From Paraburkholderia sp. BL23I1N1 (GTDB taxonomy: Bacteria; Pseudomonadota; Gammaproteobacteria; Burkholderiales; Burkholderiaceae), in contig NZ_RAPV01000001.1 of assembly GCF_003610295.1 (NCBI RefSeq), positions 2,108,001 to 2,172,000 on the forward strand: 64,000 bases of DNA. Reading direction: 5' to 3'. Positions 1 to 9,047 of the stretch are shown in pieces. A program made the translations under genes and the position numbers. Position 1 is the first letter of the stretch, and every line of letters starts with the position of its first letter. The notes under the pieces are model-generated. The model saw only the letters and a program-made list of their open reading frames with translations, did not search any database and was not told the origin of the DNA.

Positions 1-1679
1 AATGCTCGACGGTCTGATCGAGCAGCGTGTGCTGGCCGACGAAACACAGCGTCTGCATCTAACCGCATCAGACGACGCCGTGCGCCGCGTGCTGCTGAAC
101 GATCCGGTGATCTCGTCGCTGAAGAATCCTGACGGTTCGATCGACGTCGACCGTTACAAGCAGTTGCTCGCGATGCAGGGCATGACGCCGGATCAGTACG
201 ACGAACGCGTGCGCTACGGCCTCGCCACGCAGCAGTTGCCTGGCAGCATTCAAGGCAGCGCCTTCACGTCGAAGACCCTTGCGCAGCATTTGACCGAACT
301 CGCCGAACAGCAGCGCGAAGTGCAGGGTATCGCGTTCCATCCGCGTGACTACGCCGCGAAGGTGCAGCCCACGGACGCGCAACTGCAGGCGTACTATGAC
401 GCGCATCGCAACGACTTCGCCACGCCGGCCACGGCAACGATCCAGTACCTGGTGTTGTCGCCGGCAACGCTGTCTGCAACCGTGCAGCCGAGCGACGCCG
501 ACCTGAAAAAGTACTACGACGACAACATTGCGCATTACCGCACGGACGGTCAGGTGCGCGCGAGCCACATTCTGATCTCCGCACCGAAAGATGCCAGCGC
601 GGCTGACAAGGCCAAGGCGAAGCAGAAAGCCGAAGAGCTGCTCGCACAGATCAAGGCGCATCCGGACCAGTTCGCGCAGATCGCTGCGCAGAACTCGCAG
701 GATCCGGGTTCGGCGTCGAAGGGCGGCGACCTGGGGTACTTCGGGCGCGGCATGATCGCCGGCGGCCAGGCGTTCGACGACGCTGTGTTCGGCCTCAAGA
801 AAGACGAAGTAAGCGGCATCGTGCAGACTGACTTCGGCTATCACATCGTCAAGGTGACGGACGTGAAGCCGGCGGTCACCAAGCCGTTCGACGAAGTGAA
901 AGATCAGATCGCAAAAGACCTGAAGACGCAGTTGGCAGGAAAGGCATTCAGCGATAACTCGGAAGGCTTCACGTCGATCGTCTACGAGAAGGCGAAGAGC
1001 CTGCAACCTGCCGCCGACAAGTACAAGCTGCAACTGCAAACGGCCACGATAACGCCGCAACCGGATCCGAAGCTGCCGCCTGACAGCCCGCTGAACAATG
1101 CGAAATTCCTGGCTGCTGTTTTCGCGAACGACGCAGTGGCCGCGCGCAACAACACGCAAGCGATCGACGTCGGCGGTAACACGCTGATCGCAGCGCGCGT
1201 GACCGACTACAAGGCTGCAGCCGTGCCGGCACTCGACGCTGTCAAGGACGCAGTACGTCAGAAGGTGATCGCGGTTCAGTCGGACGAGGCCGCGCACAAG
1301 GATGGCATCGCGAAGCTGGCTGAGTTCGACAAGTCGAAGGCCACGACGGGTTTTTTCGTCGCCGCTGAAGGTTTCGCGTAACGACGCGCAAGGCGTGCCG
1401 CCGGCTGCATTGAGTGCAATCTACAAAGCGGACGCACAAAAATTACCTGCCTACGTCGGTGTGGACCTCGGTGACGACGGCTATGCGATCTATCGCGTGA
1501 ACGCGGTTGTTGCGGGTGCTCCGATCGATCCGCAGCGTTTGGCTGCCGCGCAACAGCAGATTGCGCAAGTTGACGCTCAGTCCGAAACAGAGGTGTACGT
1601 CGAGGCATTGCGCGCCCGTTCGAAGGTGAAGTTCTATGGCTCGCTCGACAGCAGCAATGCCCAGGCGAACGGCGAATAA
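1..1679 (+). pseudogene. ppiD: Peptidyl-prolyl isomerase PpiD, 3' part, frameshifted
   Basis: This is the C-terminal three quarters of a PpiD-type periplasmic folding factor, which is normally about 640 residues with an N-terminal membrane anchor. The 5' end lies outside the window. The visible part has a SurA-N-like helical region, then a parvulin (PpiC) domain at about residues 180-285 of the visible frame, with the typical ASHIL, GGDLGYFGRG and FGYHIVKVTD stretches. The frame runs to a stop at 1379-1381. The family-like C-terminus (YVGVDLGDDGYAIYRVN, then VKFYGSLD) continues in the +1 frame to 1679. The two frames join if one T is removed from the run of six at 1351-1356. The parvulin domain is intact and only the last 110 or so residues are affected. 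It could be a sequencing error or a real mutation. Confidence 0.85.
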
Positions 1680-1730
1680 GTCTCAGCTCCTACCTCAGCG
1701 CGTAAGCAACTAAAGCGCGCAGGCACAAAA

Positions 1731-1756
1731 AGCCCCACAATTGCGGGGCTTTTTTA
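1731..1756 (+). terminator. Rho-independent terminator after ppiD
   Basis: AGCCCC and GGGGCT form a stem around an eight-base loop, followed by six T residues. It lies about 50 bp after the ppiD stop, so it probably ends that transcript. No gene is visible between it and 1862. Confidence 0.8.
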
Positions 1757-1862
1757 TTTGCCGCGTGCACGCTCTCGTCAACTGGTTTGCTTGAGATCGA
1801 GGGCGCGGCTTGTTATGCCGTCAGCTGCCTAGAGGCAAGCGCTGATCGAACTGGTGGCGTCG

Positions 1863-2171
1863 CTACCCCGCGGCGCCATGGGCGCGGAATCCGACCCACG
1901 AACCCGGGCCGGTGTAGGAGGGCCGCACAACGGCCGCTGCGCCGTCGGGCGGCTGCTGACCCGGCACATAGACATCCATCGCCTGATCGTTAGCCATGAC
2001 GTCTTGCGACACGACTTGCTGTTGCGAGCTATCGGCCCATTTTTGGGCGATACACGTAGCGACGGCCTTCGGCGGCTGCTGGCTTTGGCCAACGGATTGG
2101 ACGCCGGCAGGCGGTTGAGCGGCGCATGCAGAAAATGCCACGGTCAAAGCGATTAACGGTAAATATTTCAC
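1863..2171 (-). CDS. Small lipoprotein, unknown function
   Basis: A 102-residue protein begins with a GTG codon at 2169-2171, behind a strong GAGGAG ribosome-binding site. The N-terminus (MKYLPLIALTVAFSACAA) is a lipoprotein signal with the lipobox FSAC, so the mature protein should start at Cys16 and be envelope-anchored. The rest has a conserved-looking core (ATCIAQKWADSS) and a Pro/Gly-rich tail. I recognise no catalytic motif. It stands alone and faces ppiD. I infer a conserved Burkholderiaceae hypothetical lipoprotein. Confidence 0.65.
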   Translation of the reverse strand: MKYLPLIALTVAFSACAAQPPAGVQSVGQSQQPPKAVATCIAQKWADSSQQQVVSQDVMANDQAMDVYVPGQQPPDGAAAVVRPSYTGPGSWVGFRAHGAAG

Positions 2172-2289
2172 GTTATCTCCTCAGAAGTCGCTCAGAATCG
2201 AGCCAGGTTACGCGGGATGACGAAAGTGTCCGATGGACTTTGCTGATCCGCGTTCCCCATTTACTGGAAACAAGTTGTTAGCGAGCTTT

Positions 2290-2995
2290 TCAGTGCGGCG
2301 AACTTGTACGAAGGAGTGGCTTAACAGCCGGCCACACGTTGTTGAGTAGCACTGGCTGTGCCTGCTGCGTGGGATGGATCTGATCAGCCTGAAACATGTC
2401 CGGTTTGTCGGCGATGCCGGCCAGCAAAAAGGGCACCAGCGGCACGCGCAGTTGCTTCGAAAGTTCGCCGTACAGGCCGTGGGAACTTTTGCGTGTAGTC
2501 GGGGCCGTAGTTGGGTGGTACATACATGCCGATCAGTACGACCTTCGCGTGGCCCTGTTGGGCCTGCTCGATGATCGTACGCAGGTTGTCCTCGGTGGTT
2601 GAGAGCGGCACGCCGCGCAAAGCATCGTTGGCGCCGAGCTCGACGATTACGATACTTGGCTTGAGCCGCTGCAGGAGCGCCGGCAAGCGAGCCCGGCCAC
2701 CGCTCGTGGTGTCGCCGCTAATGCTTGCGTTGGCGACGCTATAATCGATTCGCTCATCGGTGAGGCGCTGGCGCATCAAGGCAACCCAGCCAGTGTCGCG
2801 GGGCAAGCCGTATTCGGCGGAGATGCTGTCGCCAAGCACGACGATCACCGGCCTGGCCTGGTCTGGCGCATTCGCCGCATGGGCCGGGAAGGGCAGCGAA
2901 AACAGGGTTGCGGCCAGCACGGCCGAACCGAATGCCGTAGTCAGCGCCAGCGCGCGAGGCGCCGCGGCGCGCACTTTCAACCTACGCTTCACCAT
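2290..2995 (-). pseudogene. tesA: Periplasmic arylesterase/thioesterase TesA, frameshifted
   Basis: An SGNH-hydrolase of the TesA type (acyl-CoA thioesterase I / lysophospholipase L1). A signal peptide ending in AHA precedes block I (VLGDSISAEYGL, nucleophile Ser) and block III (GAND). The frame fails just after PPNYGPDYTQKF. The rest of the protein (GLYGELSKQLRVPLVPFLLAG) and block V (ADQIHPT, supplying the catalytic Asp and His) lie in the next frame, ending at 2290. Removing one G from the GGG at 2481-2483 restores the expected KFHGLYGEL. As written, the protein lacks its catalytic Asp-His pair and would be inactive. The ATG at 2993-2995 overlaps the start of the divergent ABC ATPase. No clear ribosome-binding site precedes it, so the start is uncertain. 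Confidence 0.85.
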
Positions 2996-3680
2996 GCTAA
3001 ACAAAACTGATCCAGTCATTGAAGTGCGGGGTTTGTGCAAGAAGGTTAAGGATGCAACGGGTGAACTGACGATTCTCGAGGACATCGATCTTGCTATCGA
3101 CGCCGGCAGCAGTGTGGCGATCGTCGGTGCATCCGGGTCGGGCAAGTCTACGCTGCTCGGCTTGCTTGCAGGATTGGACAGCGCAAGTTCGGGCTCGGTT
3201 CGGCTGCTCGGCCGCGAACTCACCGAACTGAACGAAGACGAGCGCGCCGCGTTGCGCAGCGGCTCAGTCGGTTTCGTGTTCCAGTCGTTTCAACTGATGC
3301 CGCATTTGACGGCGCTCGAAAACGTCACCTTGCCGCTCGAACTGCAAGGCGGCATCGGCACGCGCGAGGCTGCGGCGCGCGCGCGCGGATTGCTGGAGCA
3401 GGTGGGACTCGCCAAGCGCACCGGGCACTATCCGAAGCTGTTGTCGGGCGGCGAACAGCAGCGGGTTGCGCTTGCGCGCGCCTTTGTTACGCATCCGGCG
3501 ATCCTGTTCGCCGACGAGCCGACCGGCAGTCTCGATGCAGCCACCGGTCACGCGGTGATCGATCTGATGTTCGAGATGAATCGCGCGAACGGCGCCACGT
3601 TGATACTCGTTACGCACGACGTCGAATTGGCGCGTCGCTGTGATACCACGGTGACGATCGAAGCAGGACGTCTTGCCTGA
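2994..3680 (+). CDS. ybbA: ABC transporter ATP-binding protein, LolD/YbbA-like
   Basis: A 228-residue ABC ATPase with Walker [11 protein letters not shown]-loop in VFQSFQLMP, signature [14 protein letters not shown], Walker [13 protein letters not shown] and switch His in LVTHD. Size and sequence match the LolD/MacB/YbbA branch, which powers lipoprotein release or export of hydrophobic substrates rather than solute uptake. No permease gene follows. In E. coli, ybbA is divergent from tesA and is followed by the permease gene ybbP. Here the tesA neighbour is kept but the permease is absent from this site. The start codon shares bases with that of tesA in the palindrome CATG at 2993-2996. No Shine-Dalgarno sequence is obvious. 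Confidence 0.85.
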   Translation: MLNKTDPVIEVRGLCKKVKDATGELTILEDIDLAIDAGSSVAIVGASGSGKSTLLGLLAGLDSASSGSVRLLGRELTELNEDERAALRSGSVGFVFQSFQLMPHLTALENVTLPLELQGGIGTREAAARARGLLEQVGLAKRTGHYPKLLSGGEQQRVALARAFVTHPAILFADEPTGSLDAATGHAVIDLMFEMNRANGATLILVTHDVELARRCDTTVTIEAGRLA

Positions 3681-3712
3681 TCAGACCGATAGAAATCGAT
3701 AACCACCGCTAC

Positions 3713-3749
3713 AAATGAAAAGCGGGCCGCCAAGGCCCGCTTTTCATTT
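3713..3749. terminator. Bidirectional terminator between ybbA and pgi
   Basis: A perfect 16-bp stem (AAATGAAAAGCGGGCC with its complement) encloses a five-base loop. A-rich and T-rich flanks on either side let it work on both strands. It separates the convergent ybbA and pgi genes. Confidence 0.85.
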
Positions 3750-3765
3750 CAACTTCTCCAGCGCT

Positions 3766-5388
3766 TTATCGATTCAAGGCAGCGCGCGCTCGCGCGATCA
3801 GCGCCGATGTCGACGAGTCATGCTTCTTCTCATCGACGCTTGCCGACGTCAGATCCGCCTCGACCACCTTGCCAAGGATCTTGCCCAACTCGACACCCCA
3901 TTGATCGAACGGATTGATGTCCCATACCGATGCCTGCACCAGCACCTTGTGCTCGTACAGCGCGATCAATGCGCCGAGCGAACGCGCGGTGAGCGCGTCG
4001 ACGAGCAGCGTCGAGGTCGGACGGTTGCCCGGAAACACCAGGTGCGGTGCCAGTTCCGGCTTGTCCGCACCGGCAACCTTCTTCGCTTCTTCGAGCGTGC
4101 GGCCCAGCATCAACGCTTCGCTTTGCGCGAAGCAGTTCGCGAGCAGCTTCGGATGATGACTGACGAGCGGGTGCTCGGGCGTCAGCACGGCGATGAAGTC
4201 GATCGGCACGATCGTCGGACCCTGGTGCAGCATCTGAAAAAAGGCATGCTGACCATTGGTGCCCGGTTCGCCCCAAGTCACGGCGGCAGTCGGATAGTCG
4301 ACCATTGCGCCATCCAGACGCGCCGACTTGCCGTTGCTCTCCATCTCGAGCTGTTGCAGGTACGACGGCAGGAAATGAAGCGCTTCCGAATACGGCGCGA
4401 CCAGATAGCTTTGCGAGCCGAAGAAGTTGCGATACCAGATGCCGATCATGCCGAGCAGCACCGGCAGATTTTTCTCGAGCGGTGCGTCACGGAAATGTTG
4501 ATCCATCTCGTTGGCGCCGGCCAGCAGTTCGCCGAACTGTTGCGGGCCGATCGCGATCATGATCGAGAGACCCACCGCCGACCACAGCGAATAACGCCCG
4601 CCAACCCAATCCCACATCTCGAACACATTCTCTTTCGCGATACCGAACTTGACCACCTCGGCCGGGTTCGCCGACACACCGACGAAGTGTTTCGCCAGTG
4701 CGCTTTCCGGGCAGCCTTTCTCGACGAACCAGTCGCGCAGCGAGCGCGCGTTGGTCATCGTTTCGAGCGTGGTGAAAGTCTTGGAGACGATGATCGCAAG
4801 CGTCTCTTCCGGATCGACCATCTGCATCACGTTGTACAGATCCGCGCCGTCCACATTCGACACGAAGTGCGTAGTGATTTCGGGCGTGGCCAGATGATGC
4901 AGGGCGTGCACGACCATCTTCGGCCCGAGGTCCGAGCCGCCGATGCCGATGTTCACGACATAGCGGATCCGCTTGCCCGTATAGCCGGTCCATTCGCCGC
5001 TGCGGACCTTGTCGGCGAAGGCTGTCATTTTGGCGCGCTCGGCCAGGATCTGCGCATGGAACGGCGCTTTGGGATCCACGGCGCGTAGCGCGGTGTGCAG
5101 CGCGGCGCGACCTTCGGTCGGGTTGACGACTTCGCCCGCGAACATCGCGTCGCGGCGTTTCTCGACGCCGGCTTCGCGGGCGAGTTGCACCAGCAGTTTC
5201 AGGGTTTCGTCGGTGATGCGGTTCTTCGAGAAATCGGCCGCGAGACCGCCGCCCGCGAACGCAAAGCGCTCAGCACGGGTAGGGGCGGGATCGTTCTCGG
5301 GGACGAACCAGTCGCGCATGTGCGCATCGTGAATCTTCTCGTAATGCGTCTGCAGCGAGGACCAGGAGGGGAGCGAGTTCTGCGTCAT
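3766..5388 (-). CDS. pgi: Glucose-6-phosphate isomerase
   Basis: A 540-residue Pgi, full length for the bacterial enzyme, converting glucose-6-phosphate and fructose-6-phosphate in the cytoplasm. The sugar-isomerase (SIS) motifs are present: [38 protein letters not shown] and the late [11 protein letters not shown] stretch. It supplies fructose-6-phosphate, the precursor of the GDP-mannose used by the exopolysaccharide genes about 40 kb away. It appears to be a single-gene unit ended by the shared hairpin at its 3' side. A long antisense frame opposite it is only a codon-usage shadow. Confidence 0.97.
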   Translation of the reverse strand: MTQNSLPSWSSLQTHYEKIHDAHMRDWFVPENDPAPTRAERFAFAGGGLAADFSKNRITDETLKLLVQLAREAGVEKRRDAMFAGEVVNPTEGRAALHTALRAVDPKAPFHAQILAERAKMTAFADKVRSGEWTGYTGKRIRYVVNIGIGGSDLGPKMVVHALHHLATPEITTHFVSNVDGADLYNVMQMVDPEETLAIIVSKTFTTLETMTNARSLRDWFVEKGCPESALAKHFVGVSANPAEVVKFGIAKENVFEMWDWVGGRYSLWSAVGLSIMIAIGPQQFGELLAGANEMDQHFRDAPLEKNLPVLLGMIGIWYRNFFGSQSYLVAPYSEALHFLPSYLQQLEMESNGKSARLDGAMVDYPTAAVTWGEPGTNGQHAFFQMLHQGPTIVPIDFIAVLTPEHPLVSHHPKLLANCFAQSEALMLGRTLEEAKKVAGADKPELAPHLVFPGNRPTSTLLVDALTARSLGALIALYEHKVLVQASVWDINPFDQWGVELGKILGKVVEADLTSASVDEKKHDSSTSALIARARAALNR

Positions 5389-5696
5389 AGCGTCCGTCTA
5401 ACGAAGGGGCACGAAGAATGGCACGCGCGTGAAGCGCTGCCGAGGATGATGCAAGGATGCTGTTCGCACGATGCCGCGCGGCCGGGGTCGCGGTGGGTTG
5501 CCGCGAACCTTCGGGAGCCTGCCTTGCGATCGAACCGGCTCGCTGAAGTTTCGCTGCAACCCGGGATGACCTGACGCGCGGCGCGGTCAATCAGTATAAC
5601 GGCGTTGCGTGACAGGTGACAGGTGACAGGTGACAGCGGGTGACGGCGAGGCGCTAGCGGTTGAAGCGTCCCAGACACTCTGTGGGATCGATGGGC
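5389..5696. other. Intergenic pgi-nnr, no gene seen
   Basis: About 308 bp between pgi and nnr, both leftward. It holds the promoter region expected for pgi and a four-copy 7-bp tandem repeat. No ORF here has convincing coding features. Confidence 0.5.
5609..5636. repeat. Tandem repeat, four copies of GTGACAG
   Basis: Four perfect copies of the heptamer GTGACAG lie end to end, followed by the degenerate GCGGGTGACGG. It lies just beyond the 3' end of nnr and upstream of pgi. It looks like slippage-generated simple sequence. No function can be read from it. Confidence 0.9.
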
Positions 5697-7322
5697 TCAC
5701 TCGGCCGCAGCGGGATAGAACATGCGGTTTAGCAAGGTCCGCACCATCGGGGCGAGTTCGCCCGCCGTCAATCCCGCCGGGCCGTGGCCTTGGGCGCTCA
5801 GCGTGTCGGCGGCGAGGCCGTGCAGGTAGACGCCCGCGAGCGCGGCTTCGTAGCGCGGCAGATGCTGGGCAAGAAACGCGCCGATGATGCCGCCGAGCAC
5901 GTCGCCCGTGCCGCCGGTCGCGAGTGCGGCATTGCCGGTCGGATTGATCGCGACGCGGCCATCCGGCGCGGCGATGACCGTGCCCGTGCCTTTCAGCACA
6001 ACCACGGCGGCAAAGCGCGCAGCCAGTGCGCGCGCCGCGGCGAGGCGGTCGCGTTGCACACCCTGGGCGCCGGTGCCGAGCAGGCGCGCGGCTTCGAGCG
6101 GGTGCGGCGTCAGCACGCACGGGTCGCCTTGCACGCCGCGCGCGGTGACTTCGGCCGCGAGCGATGGGTCGGTCGACATCAGATTGAGCGCGTCGGCGTC
6201 GAACAGCTTGGGGACGTCGAGCGGCAGCACGTCGTGCATGGCACGCGTGGCGCGATCGCGCAGACCCATGCCGCAACCGATCGCGAGCGCGTCCATCTTG
6301 TCGAGCGGCAGAGCGTCGATGGCGTGCAGCATCAGTTCGGGGTGCGGCGGATCGTAGGGCGGGGCGCCGTCGCCGAGGAAAGCGACGTGCACTTTACCCG
6401 CGCCAGTGTAGAGCGCTGCGCGCGAGGCGAGGATCGGCGCGCCGCACATGCCGGTGTCGCCGCCGACCACGGCGAGGCTGCCGAAGGTGCCCTTGTTGGT
6501 GGCGAAGTCGCGCGGCGGCAGGAAGGCGGCGAACAGTTCCGGCGCGTTGAGTTGCACTGCAGTGCGGGCAGTGCTGTCGATGCCGATCGGCGCCACGATC
6601 ACCGTGCCGGCGAGATCGCGTCCCTGAGCGGTGAAGAGCCCGGGTTTCGCGCCGATGAAGGTGATCGTGTGGGTGGCGTGAACCGCTGTTCCGTCGTTCT
6701 GGTTTTCGCTTCGTCCCGCGCCTGGGTCCCGCCTCTCGCCGACCACCGTGCCGGTATCGCCGTCGAGACCGCTTGGCGTGTCGAGCGCCAGCACGCCGCC
6801 CCGTTTGGACTTCGCTTTCGTGCGTTGCGAGAGTTGCCGGGCGATGGTGGCAAAGATGCCTTCCAACGGGCGGGTCAGGCCGATGCCGAACATACCGTCG
6901 ACCAGCCATGTGTAGCTTTCCAGCGAGGCGGGCGGCGCCGTGGTGATGGTCACGCCCGCCGCGCGAGCCGTGTCGAGCGCCCAGCGGGCGTCGTCAGGTT
7001 TGACTTCAAGCGGCATGCACAGCTCGACGGCGACGCCGGCCAGGTGCAGCTCCGCGGCCATGACCAACGCATCGCCACCGTTGTTGCCCGGGCCTGCTAC
7101 GACCCATACCCTATGTTTCGATTTTCCGGTCGAGGTATCGCGGGTGATCAGTTCTTGCAGGTAGCTCGCGGCGGCTTTGCCGGCACGGGACATCAGCGTG
7201 TGCTGAGGCAGGGCCGCCGCGGCCTGGGTTTCAAGAATCCGCAGGTCGGTTAGCGTGAGCAGTGGCAGTGCCCGGTTGCGCGGGCTGATTAACGTGGGGA
7301 GCGTGGATTCGGGCACTGTCAT
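5697..7322 (-). CDS. nnr: Bifunctional NAD(P)H-hydrate epimerase / ADP-dependent dehydratase
   Basis: A 541-residue two-domain repair enzyme. The N-terminal YjeF-N domain (about 25-240, with VVAGPGNNGGDALVMAAELH) interconverts the S and R forms of hydrated NAD(P)H. The C-terminal ribokinase-like domain (about 270-530, with NPTGNAALATGGTGDVLGG and a conserved Asp in the glycine-rich loop) removes water using ADP. Together they rescue damaged NADH and NADPH. A polar insert (GERRDPGAGRSENQNDG) separates two core strands of the N-domain and is probably a surface loop. Length is slightly above the usual 500 residues. Confidence 0.93.
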   Translation of the reverse strand: MTVPESTLPTLISPRNRALPLLTLTDLRILETQAAAALPQHTLMSRAGKAAASYLQELITRDTSTGKSKHRVWVVAGPGNNGGDALVMAAELHLAGVAVELCMPLEVKPDDARWALDTARAAGVTITTAPPASLESYTWLVDGMFGIGLTRPLEGIFATIARQLSQRTKAKSKRGGVLALDTPSGLDGDTGTVVGERRDPGAGRSENQNDGTAVHATHTITFIGAKPGLFTAQGRDLAGTVIVAPIGIDSTARTAVQLNAPELFAAFLPPRDFATNKGTFGSLAVVGGDTGMCGAPILASRAALYTGAGKVHVAFLGDGAPPYDPPHPELMLHAIDALPLDKMDALAIGCGMGLRDRATRAMHDVLPLDVPKLFDADALNLMSTDPSLAAEVTARGVQGDPCVLTPHPLEAARLLGTGAQGVQRDRLAAARALAARFAAVVVLKGTGTVIAAPDGRVAINPTGNAALATGGTGDVLGGIIGAFLAQHLPRYEAALAGVYLHGLAADTLSAQGHGPAGLTAGELAPMVRTLLNRMFYPAAAE

Positions 7323-7411
7323 GGGGTGGCTTGGCGTTCACCTTGGGCAAGGCGAGAAAGCTTTGGGAGCCACTATGGTAGTGCCGATAGGCTTCGGACG
7401 CGCGCCCTTTA

Positions 7412-8707
7412 CTAGAACCGGTCCGCGCGCAGCGCCGCCAGGGTGTCCGCGGGAACGTCCGGGGTCTTGCCCGAGATCAGGTCGGCGATCAGTTTGCCCG
7501 CACCGCATGCCAGACCCCAGCCTGCCGGGCCATGTCCGGCGTTGACGAACAAACGCGGGTGAAGCGCATTGCCGATCACAGGCATTCCATCCGGCGACAG
7601 CAGTTTGACGCCTTCCCACGGCAGGGCCGCGGAGATCCGGGCGGCGCCCGGAATCCAGTCATGCGTCGCCTGGCCCAGCAGCGCCAGCGCTTCCTTCGTC
7701 AACGCCTCGCCGAGCGGTTTGTCGATCTGACCTGCGCTCTGCAAGACCGCGCCGCCCGCAACCCGCAGCCGATGATTCATGCGGCTGACGGTAATGCGCT
7801 TCACGGCATCCACAATCGCGACGTGCGGCGCGCATTCCTCATGCGCGATCGGCGCGACCAGGTTATGCAGACGCAACGGGTACAGCGGCAGCCGCAGCCC
7901 GAGACGTTCGAGCAGCGGCAGGCTGCCGTAACCCGCGGCGACAACAATCGCGTCGGCGTTGATCACGTCGACTTCGCGTGAACGCGATGCCGTGCCCGGC
8001 CGCGGCGTCAGCTCCACCGCGGCGCGCTGACCTTCGAGGCGGATCGCCGAGACTTCGCAGCCGAGCATGAATTGCACGCCGCCCTGCGTATCGAGGGTCT
8101 GCTTGATCAATTTGGCGAAAAGCGGGCAATTGGCCGTGCGCTCGTGGTCGAACAGCACGCCGCCGGCGAATTCCGGCTCGGTCCGCACGGAATGCTCGTA
8201 CGCGGCGCATTCGGCCGGCGTCAGCACGTGATGCGGCACTTCATACTGGCGCAGCAGATCGAGCGCGGTTTGTGTCTGCTTCCATTCCTGCTCGGAACGC
8301 ACGAGATAGAGCAGGCCGCTTGCCTGTTCGAATTCCAGTCCGAAGCGCGCCTCGATATCGGCCATCGCCTCACGCGACGTTTCGATCAGCGGACGCAGCC
8401 GCGCGTACTGGCGGCCGAACGCCCCAGGCTCCTGCAAGGCGGCCAGTTGCTTGACGAACTGGCGTGCCGGCCCGTTAAAGCCGGTCTTGCTGATCACGCC
8501 ATTTTTGACACCCTGACGGCTCGCCATGAAAGTCGGGCCGAACCAGACGTCGAGCGGGGTCGGCAGCACGGTGCCGCCGTGCCCGTAAGTCGCGCCTTGC
8601 GCAACCGTTGCGTGGCGTTCGACGACGCATACCCGGTGGCCTGCCGCGCGCAGTTGATAAGCGGTGGCGACGCCCGCAATCCCGCCGCCAATGACGATGA
8701 CATCCAT
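7412..8707 (-). CDS. dadA: D-amino acid dehydrogenase, DadA-like FAD oxidoreductase
   Basis: A 431-residue flavoprotein of the DadA/DAO family. It starts at once with the dinucleotide-binding motif VIVIGGGIAGVATAYQLRAAG and ends with the family signature (PVIGNALHPRLFVNAGHGPAGWGLACGAGK) that closes the FAD site. Such enzymes oxidise D-amino acids to 2-oxo acids and pass electrons to the respiratory chain. Several DadA paralogues are common in Burkholderiaceae and no alanine racemase gene is adjacent, so the exact substrate is uncertain. It is divergent from purL. Confidence 0.85.
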   Translation of the reverse strand: MDVIVIGGGIAGVATAYQLRAAGHRVCVVERHATVAQGATYGHGGTVLPTPLDVWFGPTFMASRQGVKNGVISKTGFNGPARQFVKQLAALQEPGAFGRQYARLRPLIETSREAMADIEARFGLEFEQASGLLYLVRSEQEWKQTQTALDLLRQYEVPHHVLTPAECAAYEHSVRTEPEFAGGVLFDHERTANCPLFAKLIKQTLDTQGGVQFMLGCEVSAIRLEGQRAAVELTPRPGTASRSREVDVINADAIVVAAGYGSLPLLERLGLRLPLYPLRLHNLVAPIAHEECAPHVAIVDAVKRITVSRMNHRLRVAGGAVLQSAGQIDKPLGEALTKEALALLGQATHDWIPGAARISAALPWEGVKLLSPDGMPVIGNALHPRLFVNAGHGPAGWGLACGAGKLIADLISGKTPDVPADTLAALRADRF

Positions 8708-8953
8708 GATCTGATTCGATTTGCCGGCGGGACGCCGAAACGCCGCGTTCCCGTTAAGCGTGGCATGCGGCGCGTTGCCCGGGCATTGCTCAGGCCGCTC
8801 GCGCCGATCTGGTGAAAGGCCGAATGATAGCAGTCAAACGGATGGCTCCGCCACGCGAGTGCCACGCCGAAGCGCCGCAACGGCGCACCCGAACCACCGC
8901 TCGGATCACGCCAAAACCCTGGTGCGAGGCCCGTTGGAAGCCCGTTCCCGGGG

Positions 8954-8959
8954 TATAAT
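8954..8959 (+). promoter_or_regulatory. Possible -10 element for purL
   Basis: TATAAT matches the sigma-70 -10 consensus exactly and lies 89 bp before the purL start. The best -35-like hexamer, TTGGAA at 8934-8939, is only 14 bp away, which is short. The promoter is therefore plausible but not certain. Confidence 0.45.
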
Positions 8960-8999
8960 CCCGGACTTCCTTTCCGCCTCACGTCGCCTTCACGCGCGG

Positions 9000-9025
9000 C
9001 TCATCGGCATCACTCATCGGCATCA
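9000..9025. repeat. 13-bp tandem duplication in the purL leader
   Basis: CTCATCGGCATCA occurs twice, back to back and identical, 23 bp upstream of the purL ATG. It lies downstream of the candidate -10, so it would be transcribed as leader RNA. It could be a recent duplication or a repeated binding site. Confidence 0.85.
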
Positions 9026-9047
9026 TTAGCGACGCAACGTCAAGTCC

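Larger units (their letters stand above)
8708..9047. other. Divergent promoter region dadA-purL
   Basis: A 340-bp gap between dadA (leftward) and purL (rightward). It contains a perfect TATAAT at 8954-8959 oriented towards purL and a 13-bp tandem duplication at 9000-9025. No coding region is seen. Confidence 0.6.

Noticed and set aside
2740..2745. TATAAT inside tesA as a promoter for ybbA
   Set aside because: It lies 250 bp before the start and has no -35 hexamer at normal spacing.
3715..5088. 457-codon rightward frame opposite pgi
   Set aside because: It starts inside a terminator hairpin, is rich in Arg and His, and lies antisense to a full-length pgi.
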